A stretch of 64,000 nucleotides of DNA from Streptomyces halobius (GCF_023277745.1 NZ_CP086322.1:5890001-5954000); one strand, 5' to 3'. Shown: positions 10,774 through 20,050, numbered from the stretch's first letter. Made by a program: numbers and translations. The notes: generated by a model not told the origin, from the sequence alone.

Positions 10774-12096
10774 ATGGCCGACGCCGCTGGACGGCTCTCC
10801 AAGCTCGCCGAGGAGGTTCTGGGAGTCCCGCTCCCGGTCCGTATTCGCGCCTGGGACCGCAGCGAGTCAGGCCCTCCCGGGGTACCGACACTGGTGATCC
10901 GCAGCCGCAGGGCACTGCGCCGTCTGCTGTTCAAGCCGGGGGAACTGGGCCTGGCCCGCGCCTGGGTGGCCGGGGACATCGAGGTCGAAGGCGACCTCTA
11001 CGAGGCGCTCGACCTGCTCGCCGGCCTGATCTGGGAGCGCGGTACCGCCGCCCCCAAACCGCGGCGGGCCGCCGCCCTGCGCACCCTGGCCCGCCCGGAG
11101 GTGCGCGCTGCCGCCCGCGAGCTGCTGGCCCTGGCCGGGCCGCCGATCCCGCCCACACCGCCCGCCGAAGAGGCCCGGTTCCGCCGCGGCCCGCTGCACA
11201 CCCTGCTCCGCGACAAGGAAGCCATCAGCCACCACTACGACGTCGGCAACGACTTCTACGCGCTGGTGCTCGGCCCGTCGATGGTCTACTCGTGCGCGTA
11301 CTGGGGGACCGGTGAGGACACCGCCGCTTCCCTTGAGGACGCCCAGCGCGACAAGCTCGACCTGATCTGCCGCAAGCTCGGCCTCCAGGAGGGCCAGCGG
11401 CTGCTGGACGTGGGCTGCGGCTGGGGCTCGATGGTGCTGCACGCCGCCCGCGAATACGGCGTACGGGCGGTCGGCATCACCCTCTCCGACGAACAGGCCG
11501 CCTACGCCCGTAAGCGCATCGCCGACGCCGGCCTCGCCGACCGGATCGAGATCCGGGTGCAGGACTACCGGGAGATCAAGGACGAGCCGTACGACGCGAT
11601 CTCCTCGATCGGCATGGCCGAACATGTCGGCCGCGCCCGGTACGCGGAGTACGCGAACGCCCTGTACGCCCTGCTCAAGCCCGGCGGGCGACTGCTCAAC
11701 CACCAGATCGCCCGGCGTCCTGTGGAGAACGAAGAGGCGTACCACGTCGATGAGTTCATCGACCGTTACGTGTTCCCGGACGGGGAGCTGGCGCCGGTCG
11801 GGCAGACGGTCGGTCAGCTGGAGGAGGCCGGCTTCGAGGTGCGCGATGTGGAGGCGATCCGGGAGCACTACGCGCTGACGCTGCGGCAGTGGGTGGCCAA
11901 TCTGGAGGCCCACTGGGACGAGGCGGTAGGCCTGACGTCCGTCGGCCGGGCCCGGGTCTGGCAGCTCTACATGGCCGCGTCGGCGCTGTCGTTCGAGCGC
12001 AACCGTATAGGGGTCAACCAGGTGCTCGCCGTGCGCACCCCGGAGTCCGGGAGTTCCGGCCTGCCGCTGCGTGCGCGGGTGTGGCGTTCCGCCTGA
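10774..12096 (+). CDS. cfa: Cyclopropane-fatty-acyl-phospholipid synthase family methyltransferase
   Basis: A 440-residue SAM-dependent enzyme that modifies unsaturated acyl chains in membrane phospholipids. An N-terminal lipid-binding region is followed by the marker HHYDVGNDFYALVLG, the YSCAYW segment, the SAM loop LLDVGCGWGSMV, SIGMAEHVG, and the C-terminal RQWVANLEAHW block. The family makes cyclopropane or 10-methyl products, and the exact product is not decided by sequence. The ATG at 10774 has GGAGG seven bases before it. A GTG at 10765 is possible. Confidence 0.9.
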   Translation: MADAAGRLSKLAEEVLGVPLPVRIRAWDRSESGPPGVPTLVIRSRRALRRLLFKPGELGLARAWVAGDIEVEGDLYEALDLLAGLIWERGTAAPKPRRAAALRTLARPEVRAAARELLALAGPPIPPTPPAEEARFRRGPLHTLLRDKEAISHHYDVGNDFYALVLGPSMVYSCAYWGTGEDTAASLEDAQRDKLDLICRKLGLQEGQRLLDVGCGWGSMVLHAAREYGVRAVGITLSDEQAAYARKRIADAGLADRIEIRVQDYREIKDEPYDAISSIGMAEHVGRARYAEYANALYALLKPGGRLLNHQIARRPVENEEAYHVDEFIDRYVFPDGELAPVGQTVGQLEEAGFEVRDVEAIREHYALTLRQWVANLEAHWDEAVGLTSVGRARVWQLYMAASALSFERNRIGVNQVLAVRTPESGSSGLPLRARVWRSA

Positions 12097-12185
12097 CCGC
12101 TGCGCTGGGCTGATCACCCACGTACTTGGCTTTCCCGCCATGACGCCTGGCGGCGGGCTGAGTGCCGCTGCGCGGGGCTGTACGT

Positions 12186-12234
12186 CACGGGGGCGGCCCT
12201 CCGGGCTCCGTCCTGCGGGCCGCCCCCTCCCGTG
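12186..12234 (+). terminator. GC hairpin after cfa
   Basis: CACGGGGGCGGCCC pairs with GGGCCGCCCCCTCCCGTG across a short loop with a small bulge. It is the first of two strong hairpins between the convergent cfa and ABC permease genes. Confidence 0.7.
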
Positions 12235-12250
12235 GATGGGTGAAGAAGAA

Positions 12251-12314
12251 CCGGTGGGGGTGTACGTAAGGGACCACGCACACGCAGTGGACCACTTACG
12301 TACACCCCCACCGG
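12251..12314. terminator. 20-base-arm inverted repeat between convergent genes
   Basis: CCGGTGGGGGTGTACGTAAG at 12251-12270 has a perfect inverted copy at 12295-12314 around a 24-base loop. It separates the convergent cfa and ABC permease transcripts and should act in both directions. The gap 12097-12457 holds nothing else recognisable. Confidence 0.8.
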
Positions 12315-12457
12315 CCTTATCCAGTCACCTCACGGGAGGGGCCGCGCCGCAGGACGAAGTCCGGAGGCGCGGCACCGCACTCGAAAGCCCACGCCCGCCG
12401 CAGGCGCCAGGTCGAGCAACAACCACGGCGGGAAAGCCGAAAACGTGGGCGTGGGTG

Positions 12458-14992
12458 CTACTCCGTCTTAATGGCGGCGAGCATGTTCAGCCGCGCCGCC
12501 CGCCGGGCCGGCCACAGCGCGGCCAGCACGCCGACGACCGCGGCCAGGGCGAGGAAGACGCCCATCCGGCCCCACGGCAGCACCAGCTCGTACGTCGCCA
12601 TCTGAGCACTGATCAGCTCGCCGACCGCCCAGCCGAAGAACACACCCAGGCCGATGCCGAGGACCCCGCCGAAGAGGGAGATCACCAGCGACTCCAGGCG
12701 GACCATGCGCTTGATGCCGCGCCGGTCCAGGCCGATGGCGCGCAGCATGCCGATCTCCTGCGAGCGTTCGAAGACCGACATCGCCAGGGTGTTGATGACA
12801 CCGAGCACCGCGACGATCACGGCCATGGCCAGCAGGCCGTAGAGCATGTTCAGCATCAGGCTGAACATCTTGGCGATGTTGTCGGAGACGTCCGCCTTGT
12901 CGGCGATGGCGATCGCCGGGTTCTCGCCGAGCGCCGTGGCCAGTGCGTCCTTGGTGGCGTCGGTGGCGCCGTCCTTCGTCTTGACCATCACCTGCATATC
13001 GGTGATCTGCTTCTGGTGCGGGGCCAGCGTGGCGTTGTCCAGGATGATGCCCCTGAGCATGTCGTTGCCCTGGTAGACGCCCGAGACGGTCAGCGTGCCC
13101 TGCTTGCCGTCCTCGAACGTCACCGGGAAGCGGGAGCCGGGCTGCCAGCCCTTCTCCTTGGCGGTGGTGTCGTCCACTACGGCCCGGCCGCCGCGCAGCT
13201 CGCCCAGCGAGCCCTTGGTGAAGTCGAGCCGGGTGAGTTTGCCGAAGTCCTTGCCGTTGACGCCCGTCAGATACTCGGTGTCGCCGCCGATACGGGACGG
13301 GGAGTTGCGCAGCGGGCTGACGGCGGTGACGTCGTCCAGGCCGTCGAGTGTCTTCGCCACGTCGGGGGAGAGCGGCGTACGGCTGGCCATGGAGACGATG
13401 TAGTCGGCCTTGAGCGCGTCGGTGGCCATCTTGTCGATGCCCTTCTGCGCGCTGCCCGCGACCACGGTCATGCCGGTGATCAGCAGCAGCCCGACCATCA
13501 GCGCGGAGGCGGTGGCGGCCGTACGGCGCGGGTTGCGGACCGCGTTCTGCCGGGCGAGCTTGCCGGAGATCCCGAAGGCGCGCAGTACCGGCGTGGCCAG
13601 CGCGATCAGCGGGCGGGACAGCAGCGGCGTCAGGATGAACACGCCGATCAGCAGCAGGATCGCGCCGAGGCCCATCATGGCCTTGCCGTCGGGCATACCG
13701 GTGGCCACCAGCACCCCGGCCGCACCGGCACCGGCGAACAGCGCACCGATGGTGTTGCGGACCACCAGCGACTTGGAGGTGGCGGTGGCGTGCACGCTGC
13801 TCATCGCGGCGACCGGCGGGATCTTCGCGGCGCGGCGGCCCGGCAGCCAGGCGGCCAGGACCGTCACGACGATGCCGACCAGCAGCGAGGCCAGGACCGT
13901 GGAGAGCGAGACGACCAGCGGACCGTCGGGGACCGTGGCACCGGTGCTGCTCATCAGCGCCCGCAGCCCGGCCCCGATGCCTATACCGGCCGCAAGACCC
14001 GCGACGGCGGCGACCGCGCCGACGACGAACGCCTCGATCAGCACCGAGCGGGTCACCTGACGGCGGCTCGCACCGACCGCGCGCAGCAGCGCCAGCTCCT
14101 TGGTGCGCTGGGCGACCAGCATGGTGAAGGTGTTGGCGATGATGAAGACGCCGACGAACAGCGCGATACCGGCGAAGGCGAGCAGGGCGTTCCTCATTCC
14201 GTCCATGCTCTTGGCGATGAACGCGGCCTCCTCGTCGGCGAGTTGCTTGCCGGTGGTGGTCTCGGCGCCGTCCTCGGGCAGCACCTTGTCGACCGCGGCC
14301 TTCAGGGCCGTCTGGGAGGTGCCCGGCGCGGCCTTCACGTCGATCTCGCTGAATTCACCGGGTGCGGCGAACAGCTTCTGGGCGGTCGGGGTGTCGAACA
14401 GCGCGAGGCTGCCGCCGGCCACGACCATGCCGTCGTCGGTGGTGAAGATGCCGGTCAGCTTCTGCTCGCGGACCGGTCCGTCGACGGATATCCGGACGGT
14501 GTCGCCGACCTTGTAGCCGGCCTTGTCCGCGGTGTGCGCGTCCAGTGCGAACTGGTCCGGGCCCTTGGGGGCGACGCCGTCCCGCATCGGGTAGCGGGCG
14601 TCCTTGCCGTCCTTGGCGGGGAAGTAGTTGCCGCCGCGGGTCGTGAAGCCGTCGCCGATCAGCTTGCCGTTCTTGTCGCCGACGGCGGTGAAGCCGGACA
14701 CGGTGCCGGTGGCGGAGGCGGCGCCGGGCACCTTGCCGGCCGCGTCGAGCAGCTTCTGATCGAGCCGCGGGGCGGCCCCGGGTGCGCCGGAGTCCGGCTC
14801 GGACTTCTTCGGCTGGATGGCGACGTCGACGTTGTCGTAGCCCTCTTGGGAGCTGGCCTGGGTCGCGTTGGAGAGGGTCGAGGTGAAGACCAGGGTGCCG
14901 GAGACGAAGGCCACGCCGAGCATGACGGCGAGGATGGTCATCAGCAGCCGGGCCTTGTGCGCGAGCACATTGCGCAAGGCGGTACGGAACAT
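12458..14992 (-). CDS. ABC transporter permease, MacB/FtsX family
   Basis: An 844-residue membrane protein. An N-terminal span (LLMTILAVMLGVAFVSGTLV) is followed by an extracytoplasmic MacB-like domain and a first FtsX core (three spans, about 260-400). A middle span pair, a second extracytoplasmic domain and a second FtsX core (about 720-840) complete it. Such permeases do not form classic channels but transmit ATPase motion to extracellular partners, exporting lipids, peptides or drugs. It is 60 bases downstream of the ATPase gene and clearly forms its transporter. Substrate unknown. Confidence 0.9.
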   Translation of the reverse strand: MFRTALRNVLAHKARLLMTILAVMLGVAFVSGTLVFTSTLSNATQASSQEGYDNVDVAIQPKKSEPDSGAPGAAPRLDQKLLDAAGKVPGAASATGTVSGFTAVGDKNGKLIGDGFTTRGGNYFPAKDGKDARYPMRDGVAPKGPDQFALDAHTADKAGYKVGDTVRISVDGPVREQKLTGIFTTDDGMVVAGGSLALFDTPTAQKLFAAPGEFSEIDVKAAPGTSQTALKAAVDKVLPEDGAETTTGKQLADEEAAFIAKSMDGMRNALLAFAGIALFVGVFIIANTFTMLVAQRTKELALLRAVGASRRQVTRSVLIEAFVVGAVAAVAGLAAGIGIGAGLRALMSSTGATVPDGPLVVSLSTVLASLLVGIVVTVLAAWLPGRRAAKIPPVAAMSSVHATATSKSLVVRNTIGALFAGAGAAGVLVATGMPDGKAMMGLGAILLLIGVFILTPLLSRPLIALATPVLRAFGISGKLARQNAVRNPRRTAATASALMVGLLLITGMTVVAGSAQKGIDKMATDALKADYIVSMASRTPLSPDVAKTLDGLDDVTAVSPLRNSPSRIGGDTEYLTGVNGKDFGKLTRLDFTKGSLGELRGGRAVVDDTTAKEKGWQPGSRFPVTFEDGKQGTLTVSGVYQGNDMLRGIILDNATLAPHQKQITDMQVMVKTKDGATDATKDALATALGENPAIAIADKADVSDNIAKMFSLMLNMLYGLLAMAVIVAVLGVINTLAMSVFERSQEIGMLRAIGLDRRGIKRMVRLESLVISLFGGVLGIGLGVFFGWAVGELISAQMATYELVLPWGRMGVFLALAAVVGVLAALWPARRAARLNMLAAIKTE

Positions 14993-15052
14993 GGGTGGAT
15001 CAGTCCTGGAGAAGAGGTCCGAGAAGTCCGGAGTATGGGTGGCTGCTGCCGG

Positions 15053-15865
15053 TCAGCTGGTGTGTCCCGGGGCGTCGAAACCGGGGGTCCGGGGGGCACC
15101 CCCGGAAAAACGCAGCATCCGCTCCAGAACCATGTCGGCGGTCGGTTCGGGCATGTCGTCTACTATCCGGCCGTCGGCGAGGAAGACCACACGGTCCGCG
15201 TACGAGGCGGCGACCGGGTCGTGCGTCACCATCACCACCGTCTGGCCCAGCTCGCGCACGGAGTTGCGCAGAAAGCCGAGGACCTCGGCACCGGAGCGCG
15301 AGTCGAGGTTGCCGGTGGGCTCGTCGGCGAAGATGATCTCGGGCCGGGAGGCGAGCGCGCGGGCGACCGCCACCCGCTGCTGCTGACCGCCGGAGAGCTG
15401 GCTGGGGCGGTGCTTGAGCCGGCCGGCCAGGCCGACGGTCTCCACGACGCGGTCCAGCCAGGCGCGGTCCGGCTTACGCCCGGCGATGTCCATCGGGAGG
15501 GTGATGTTCTCCAGGGCGTTCAGGGTGGGCAGCAGGTTGAAGGCCTGGAAGATAAAGCCGATCTTGTCGCGCCGCAGCTGGGTGAGCTTCTTGTCCTTCA
15601 GCCCGGTCAGCTCGACGTCGCCGATCCTGGCCGAGCCGCCGGAGATCGCGTCCAGCCCGGCCATGCAGTGCATCAGGGTCGACTTGCCGGACCCGGAGGG
15701 GCCCATGATCGCGGTGAACTGGGCCTGCCGGAATTCGACGGAGACGGCGTCCAGGGCGACCACCTGGGTCTCGCCCTGTCCGTAGACCTTGGTGAGATCC
15801 GTGGCGCGGGCGGCCACCGCGGTGGCGCGGGTGGCGGTGGAGACGCCGGAGTGGGTGGTGGTCAC
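15053..15865 (-). CDS. ABC transporter ATP-binding protein, LolD/MacB type
   Basis: A 270-residue ATPase. Walker A is GPSGSGKSTL, the Q-loop is in FIFQAFNLLPTLNA, the signature is LSGGQQQRVAVARAL, Walker B is IIFADEPTGNLDS, and the switch His is in VVMVTHDP. It drives the FtsX-type permease encoded next. A Ser/Thr/Arg-rich N-terminus precedes the domain. The start follows AGGAGCTCC. Confidence 0.93.
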   Translation of the reverse strand: MTTTHSGVSTATRATAVAARATDLTKVYGQGETQVVALDAVSVEFRQAQFTAIMGPSGSGKSTLMHCMAGLDAISGGSARIGDVELTGLKDKKLTQLRRDKIGFIFQAFNLLPTLNALENITLPMDIAGRKPDRAWLDRVVETVGLAGRLKHRPSQLSGGQQQRVAVARALASRPEIIFADEPTGNLDSRSGAEVLGFLRNSVRELGQTVVMVTHDPVAASYADRVVFLADGRIVDDMPEPTADMVLERMLRFSGGAPRTPGFDAPGHTS

Positions 15866-16467
15866 GGGGAGGAGCTCCTGTCGGGATGAGGACCGGCTGG
15901 TCCGCGGTGGCCGGATGCGGCCGCGTACTGAGGACGGCTTCCATCGTCAGTCAGGACAGGGGACGGGACGTCAACCCCTGTGACCGTCCTTGAACCGACC
16001 CTGGGGTGTACCCGCACACCCCCGCTCATCCCTGGGTAGGAGAGGGACCCTGAGAACCGCTTCCCGCCCCGGCCGCGCGACATGGCAGCGTCAGACCGCC
16101 TCAGGGTCATGTCAAAACATCATCAGGGCTGCATCGCTCCCCTCCCCGCCAGGCGTTGCCACGCCGACCGAGCCGGACGTCGCCCCGTTCCGGCCGCGCG
16201 TCGGACCGATCCGGTAGCCGTACGGCATGGGGCATGGCAGAGCCCCTCGACGGGGCATCGAGTTTCCGTCAATTCGGGCACGAATTTCGTTGTGGCGCCA
16301 CACCGCAAACGTGGGCCTCAGGCATGTGCCGACGGCCTGTACCGGTCACTGATGCGCCCTCAGTTGCCAATAAAATAAGACAACCTCGGGATGTGCGGCC
16401 GATGTGCGCAGTGTGCTGCGGGCTACGCTCGTGCTGCCCTCTCTGAGGTGCCATGGGGGATCCCAGG
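15866..16467. other. Region between the ABC operon and bldA
   Basis: No gene is supported here. It contains an inverted repeat GGGGTGT-N6-ACACCCC at 16003-16022, which may be an operator for the ABC pair (start at 15865). Near 16424, TACGCT is a candidate -10 element for the tRNA gene at 16468. Both are tentative. Confidence 0.4.
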
Positions 16468-16549
16468 CCCGGATGGTGGAATGCAGACACGGCGAGCTTA
16501 AACCTCGCTGGCCTTCGGGCCGTGCCGGTTCAAGTCCGGCTCCGGGCAC
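16468..16549 (+). tRNA. bldA: tRNA-Leu(UAA), bldA
   Basis: The acceptor stem GCCCGGA pairs with TCCGGGC. The D arm, a long class II variable arm (GGCCTTCGGGCC) and the T arm (GCCGGTTCAAGTCCGGC) are all clear. The anticodon stem GCGAG/CTCGC closes the loop CTTAAAC, giving anticodon TAA at 16500-16502. In Streptomyces this is the only tRNA that reads the rare UUA codon efficiently. Its loss blocks aerial growth and much secondary metabolism. CCA is not encoded. Confidence 0.98.
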
Positions 16550-17013
16550 ACTGCGCCACAAGCCTTCTGACCTGCGAAAACAAGGCAATGAAGGTGCTCG
16601 GCGGAGTGACGGACGAAGCCGCGCGGCGCCGGCCGACGGGGTGGGGCAAGGGGCCCGGGTGCACCACCGCCGGGGATGTGATTGACGACCGTTCCGCTTC
16701 CGCTACGGGTTCCGCGTTTCCGTGCCTCCTCGCAGAGAAAACCGAACGGCGATCGACGGCCGCACGCCGAACGCCTGCCGCAATCAACTTGAATGTTGGA
16801 TTTCCCCCGGCGTCGGGAATGCGCCATCCACAGCACCGAACACTTCGTCACGGACTCCTCGCCCCGCATGAAGTGACACGGAACGCCGCGTGCCCGAACT
16901 CCGCCTGCCCGAACACGGCCACGGCGTACCGCCGTTCACGGGTGGATCGGCCAACCGGGCGAGGCGGCAACCAGGCGAGGCGGCCGGCTGGACGAGGTGG
17001 CCAACAGCACGAC
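16550..17013. other. Non-coding gap after bldA
   Basis: I see no supported gene. A short direct repeat of GGCGAGGCGGC type occurs near 16960-16995. Open frames here lack start sites and known motifs. Confidence 0.5.
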
Positions 17014-17241
17014 CTAGCCGCCCCATTCCTCGGGCCCTCCGCCCAGCCAGTCGATGAGATCGGTCTCCTCGACCTCCACCTCATCCAGCGGGACATGCTC
17101 CGTCAGCCGGGCGTGCCGCAGGAACTTCACCAGATCCTCGATCCGGTGGGCGACCCCCAGGGGCCGGCCGTCGACCGTCACGCGCCGCGCCCCGCCGGGA
17201 CCCGGCGGGTGGACGGTCACGCGTGGTGGCTTCTCGTACAT
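17014..17241 (-). CDS. Small conserved-looking hypothetical protein
   Basis: A 75-residue protein (MYEKPPRVTVHPPG ... LVKFLRHARLTEHVPLDEVEV) ending in an acidic and Gly/Trp-rich tail (DLIDWLGGGPEEWGG). The pattern of a beta-strand start and a Trp-containing acidic tail is one I associate with short Streptomyces proteins of unknown role. The ATG at 17241 has only a weak ribosome site. It lies downstream of the His-rich gene on the same strand, separated by a hairpin. Confidence 0.6.
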   Translation of the reverse strand: MYEKPPRVTVHPPGPGGARRVTVDGRPLGVAHRIEDLVKFLRHARLTEHVPLDEVEVEETDLIDWLGGGPEEWGG

Positions 17242-17320
17242 GACACCAGGCTGCGGCCGGCACGGGCGGGGCGCATGTCGCGGGCCCGCTCCAGCCGCCG
17301 GACCCGGCGGACACATGATG

Positions 17321-17356
17321 ACGGGCCGCCGCGGTGGGGGTGCCGCGGTGGCCCGT
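17321..17356 (-). terminator. Hairpin after the His-rich gene
   Basis: ACGGGCCGCCGCGG and CCGCGGTGGCCCGT pair with one mismatch around a short G-rich loop. It lies 16 bases past the stop of the His-rich protein gene. Confidence 0.6.
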
Positions 17357-17371
17357 CTCTCCTTCCGGTTG

Positions 17372-17881
17372 TCAGAAAAGGCCACCGCCCCCGAAGAGGC
17401 TGTCACCCCCGCCATGGCCGTGGCCGCCGTGGCCGTGGCCGCCGTGGCCGTGGCCCCCGTGCCCGTGACCGCCATTCCAGACATCGGGACGATCGAGCTT
17501 GCCGTTCCAAACGTCAGGACGATCGAGATTGCCGTGCCAAACGTCGGGACGATCGAGCTTGCCGTGCCAAACATCGGGGTGCTGGTGGTCGAAGCCATGG
17601 CAGAACCCACCCCAGATATGGGGGGTATCAACCGTCACCTTCACGTTGTCATGGTGATGGTGATGGCCGTGGTGATGGTGATGGTGGTGGTCCTTCTTCT
17701 TTTTCTTCCCATCGTCATGGTGATGATGGTGATGGAGGTTGTCCTTCACGTGGTGATGCTGTTGGTAGCCGTCGCGGTGGCCGCAGCCACCACCACCGGC
17801 CTGGGCCACACCACTGAGCGGGATGATGGCAACGGCGGCAATCGCCGCGGCGGCCACGGAGTGTCCTATGTACCTGCGCAT
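17372..17881 (-). CDS. Exported histidine-rich repeat protein
   Basis: A 169-residue protein with a signal peptide (about 1-27, IIPLSGVAQA). The mature part has His clusters and a short Lys run, then repeats of about ten residues around DRPDVWHGK/N (four partial copies), then GHGHGGHGHGG repeats, and ends in a Gly/Phe tail. His density this high usually means zinc, nickel or copper binding outside the cell, but I recognise no named family. The ATG at 17881 follows CAGGAGAATGTC, a good ribosome site. It opens the small-exported-protein region but is not a member of families A, B or C. Confidence 0.8.
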   Translation of the reverse strand: MRRYIGHSVAAAAIAAVAIIPLSGVAQAGGGGCGHRDGYQQHHHVKDNLHHHHHHDDGKKKKKDHHHHHHHGHHHHHDNVKVTVDTPHIWGGFCHGFDHQHPDVWHGKLDRPDVWHGNLDRPDVWNGKLDRPDVWNGGHGHGGHGHGGHGHGGHGHGGGDSLFGGGGLF

Positions 17882-19053
17882 GACATTCTCCTGATTAGCG
17901 GGAAATCTGACAATCCGATGGATACCGCGTTCCCTTGCGAATCCCGCAGACACGACGAAGAGCCACCCCAATAGCTTCAAGGTTTGCTCCACCCGTGACG
18001 TGCATCAGGCAGAACGAGCTGGTGGGCGGCCCGGTCAGGGCCGGATGACCACAAGACCGTGCTATCGGTGTCCCCGCCGCGCGGCGGCAGTCGACCACCA
18101 GTGGATACGCCCCAACGGGACGAGCCATCGCGTCGGCGCCGATGCCCTGGTGCCGGATCAGTGCATCGGCCGGCCGCGCAAGACGGACGTCGCCGCCCTC
18201 GCGGCCGAGCAGCACCAGCACGCCCCGGTGAAGACACCCGTGCCTCGGGCCGGGCCACATGTTGGAGCGGTGCCGAGCGACGCAGCGGACGAACGCGACC
18301 CTCACCGTGCCCCCAACCCCTTGCCCTCCGTGCCGATCCCCCGCCCCCGAACCGACCCGCGGGCCGATCGAACACGTCAATACCGCTTACGGCTCCACGA
18401 AGTTGGCATACGGCGGCTCGCGTGGCTCTGGTCCAGGCACCACATGGCCGGGACGGCAGCTTCAACTGCACGCTCTCGACACCAGCCTCCGATATCGATC
18501 GCACCGCATCGATCGCACCGCTGAATTCTCATCATCGCGCCCGCGAAGGGTTACCGGGGCTGTCACCGACAGGAGTTGTCCGGGCATCAGGGCGGCCTTC
18601 GTATGATCCTGAACTCGGTTAAGCGGTACGGAAACTGGGCACGAAGTCCGTGGCGCTGGTCCTGCTCCGGCAAGGCCACCCGCGGGAATGCGTCCGCAGG
18701 ACTGCCACGCGTCAACTGCGGTCGGGCCGGGGACCACATATGTGCCAACTTGCAGCGGATCCAGCACCGTCCGCACCTCATTGACGGAGCCTTACCGGGA
18801 TCGGTCTGCCCTTCGAACCGCCATGCCCGGCCCGGCCGCCACCACGAATTCAAGCTCAGTGACACGAGGTAAAGCTCGATAAGACGTGGGAGAGCAGCGT
18901 GGCGAATGCCGTTGCGGCGCGGGAGATTTGTTGCGTGGCCGGACACGGAACGCGCAGCGTCGTGGAACCCCCAAGATGACTACTGCTAGTGTGCATCCAG
19001 TCACAGTAGGCAATCAGCCTCTATGTACCAGGTAATGAAGGACCGAGGGTTCC
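17882..19053. other. Long gap before the exported-protein island
   Basis: About 1.2 kb without a supported gene. Several overlapping open frames exist on both strands, but none has a ribosome site, known motif or convincing composition. A 14-base direct repeat (ATCGATCGCACCGC) occurs near 18495-18525. The last 120 bases hold the promoter of the next gene. It may be a decayed gene, but I cannot identify one. Confidence 0.5.
18937..18995 (+). promoter_or_regulatory. A-type promoter/leader block, copy 1
   Basis: It begins GGCCGGACACGG and ends AGATGACTACTGCTAGTGTG. The same two blocks at the same spacing occur before three other genes of the island (21517, 25118 reverse, 27558). TAGTGT is a plausible -10 element. 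The downstream part runs into a shared GAAGG(G/A)CCGAGGGTTCC ribosome-site segment. Confidence 0.65.
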
Positions 19054-19302
19054 ATGCGCAAGCTTCAGCAGATCGTGATCGTCGCCGCTGCGGCCGGCGG
19101 TCTGACCGCCGTCGGTGCCGGCGCCGGCACCGCCTTCGCCGGTGACAAGGGCCACGGCCCAAAGGTGAAAGAGCTCTACCGTCCGTACCAGGAGTGCAGT
19201 CCGCAGACGTTTGCCGAGAGCAACCTCCCGATCGGCGTGCTCGCCGTCCCGCAGACCTGGGGCACCACCTGCGGCCAGTTCAACCACGCGTTCACTGGCT
19301 GA
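19054..19302 (+). CDS. Small exported protein, family A
   Basis: An 82-residue protein. The signal peptide MRKLQQIVIVAAAAGGL ... AFA (about 1-29) is followed by a short basic stretch and a C-terminal module of about 45 residues. The module has LYRPYQECSP, LPIGVLAVPQT and GTTCGQFNHA with two Cys. The same module closes the gene at 24654-25118. No known family is recognised, and it is not a chaplin or rodlin. It has the A-type promoter. A disulfide between the two Cys is likely. Role unknown, probably at the cell surface. Confidence 0.85.
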   Translation: MRKLQQIVIVAAAAGGLTAVGAGAGTAFAGDKGHGPKVKELYRPYQECSPQTFAESNLPIGVLAVPQTWGTTCGQFNHAFTG

Positions 19303-19534
19303 GGCCGGGAGCGGCCGCACTCGACGTTCGTTGCAGGCCCTTCGGGGGACACCCCGGGGGGCCTCTTCGTTTGCGGCATGCCCGAACGAGGCGTGTGCGG
19401 TGGGATTTACGGACTTTGTGCAGTGTGATTGAACGACGATTCCGTCGCGGGATGGCACCCGGGGCGGCGTCCGATTGTGATGGTCATGGAATCCGGCGCG
19501 TCGTCGGGTTGTTACGGGAATTTCGTATTAGCTT

Positions 19535-19594
19535 GCCGTAACTGTACGAAGTCGATCGGTCACCGATCGCATCCGTTCAATCCCCGGAGTTGAA
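19535..19594 (+). promoter_or_regulatory. B-type leader with covarying hairpin, copy 1
   Basis: GCCGTAACTGTACGAAGT is followed by the hairpin CGATCGG-TCA-CCGATCG at 19553-19569 (7 perfect pairs), then CATCCGTTCAATC and CCGGAG before the ATG. Three other B genes carry the same layout with compensating stem changes. It probably forms in the mRNA leader. Confidence 0.75.
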
Positions 19595-19915
19595 ATGCGC
19601 AAGCTTCGTAAGGCTGCCGTCGTGGCAGCCGTTCTCGGCAGCGTCGGCTTCCTCGGCGCCGGTACCGCCGTCGCTGATGGGCACGGTGGGCACGGCCACA
19701 AGGACGGCACCAGGATCGGCCTCAGCCAGGGCAACCACTGCCGGTCGCACGACATCAACGTCAACATCCTCGGCGAGGTCGGCCTCGTCAACGGCCTCCT
19801 GGGCGGCGCGCTCGGCGGCGAAGGCTCGCCCGGCGCCCAGTCCACCCCGATGGGCTCGGAGCTGGGCTGCAACAACGCAGCCGACTTCGGCCAGCACCAG
19901 AAGAAGAAGCACTAG
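19595..19915 (+). CDS. Small exported protein, family B
   Basis: A 106-residue protein. The signal peptide MRKLRKAAVVAAVLGSVGFL ... AVA (about 1-27) is followed by a Gly/His stretch and the family B core. The core is HCRSHDINVNILGEVG, then GLLGGALGGEGSPG, then STPMGSELGCNN, with two Cys about 45 residues apart. The tail is QKKKH. The hydrophobic NILGEVGLVNGLL segment recalls chaplin beta-strands, but the chaplin Cys-Gly-Asn motif is absent. I know no name for this family. It is followed by a family C gene, as is the gene at 21517. Confidence 0.88.
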   Translation: MRKLRKAAVVAAVLGSVGFLGAGTAVADGHGGHGHKDGTRIGLSQGNHCRSHDINVNILGEVGLVNGLLGGALGGEGSPGAQSTPMGSELGCNNAADFGQHQKKKH

Positions 19916-19925
19916 TAGTGGCAAG

Positions 19926-19970
19926 GGGTCCCGGCGTCCTGGCCACGGGCCGGGCGCCGGGACCCGCTTT
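19926..19970 (+). terminator. Terminator after family B gene
   Basis: GGGTCCCGGCG at 19926-19936 pairs with CGCCGGGACCC at 19955-19965, followed by GCTTTT. An almost identical hairpin follows the gene ending at 22206. Confidence 0.85.
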
Positions 19971-20050
19971 TCAACCGTCTTCAGACCCAGGACACGGGCC
20001 GTTCGCGGCACATGGCGCCTGGGCATCGATCACTAAAGGGGAACGCAGTC

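Noticed and set aside
12071..15889. A 1272-codon open frame on the plus strand
   Set aside because: It is antisense to the ABC permease and ATPase genes, which have full family motifs. Long antisense frames are usual in GC-rich DNA.
16453..17817. A 454-codon plus-strand frame starting over bldA
   Set aside because: It reads through the tRNA gene and then antisense to the His-rich gene. Composition is not protein-like.
18000..18622. Several overlapping frames in the 17.9-19.0 kb gap
   Set aside because: They overlap each other on both strands, lack start signals and have no known motifs. I could not identify a decayed gene with confidence.
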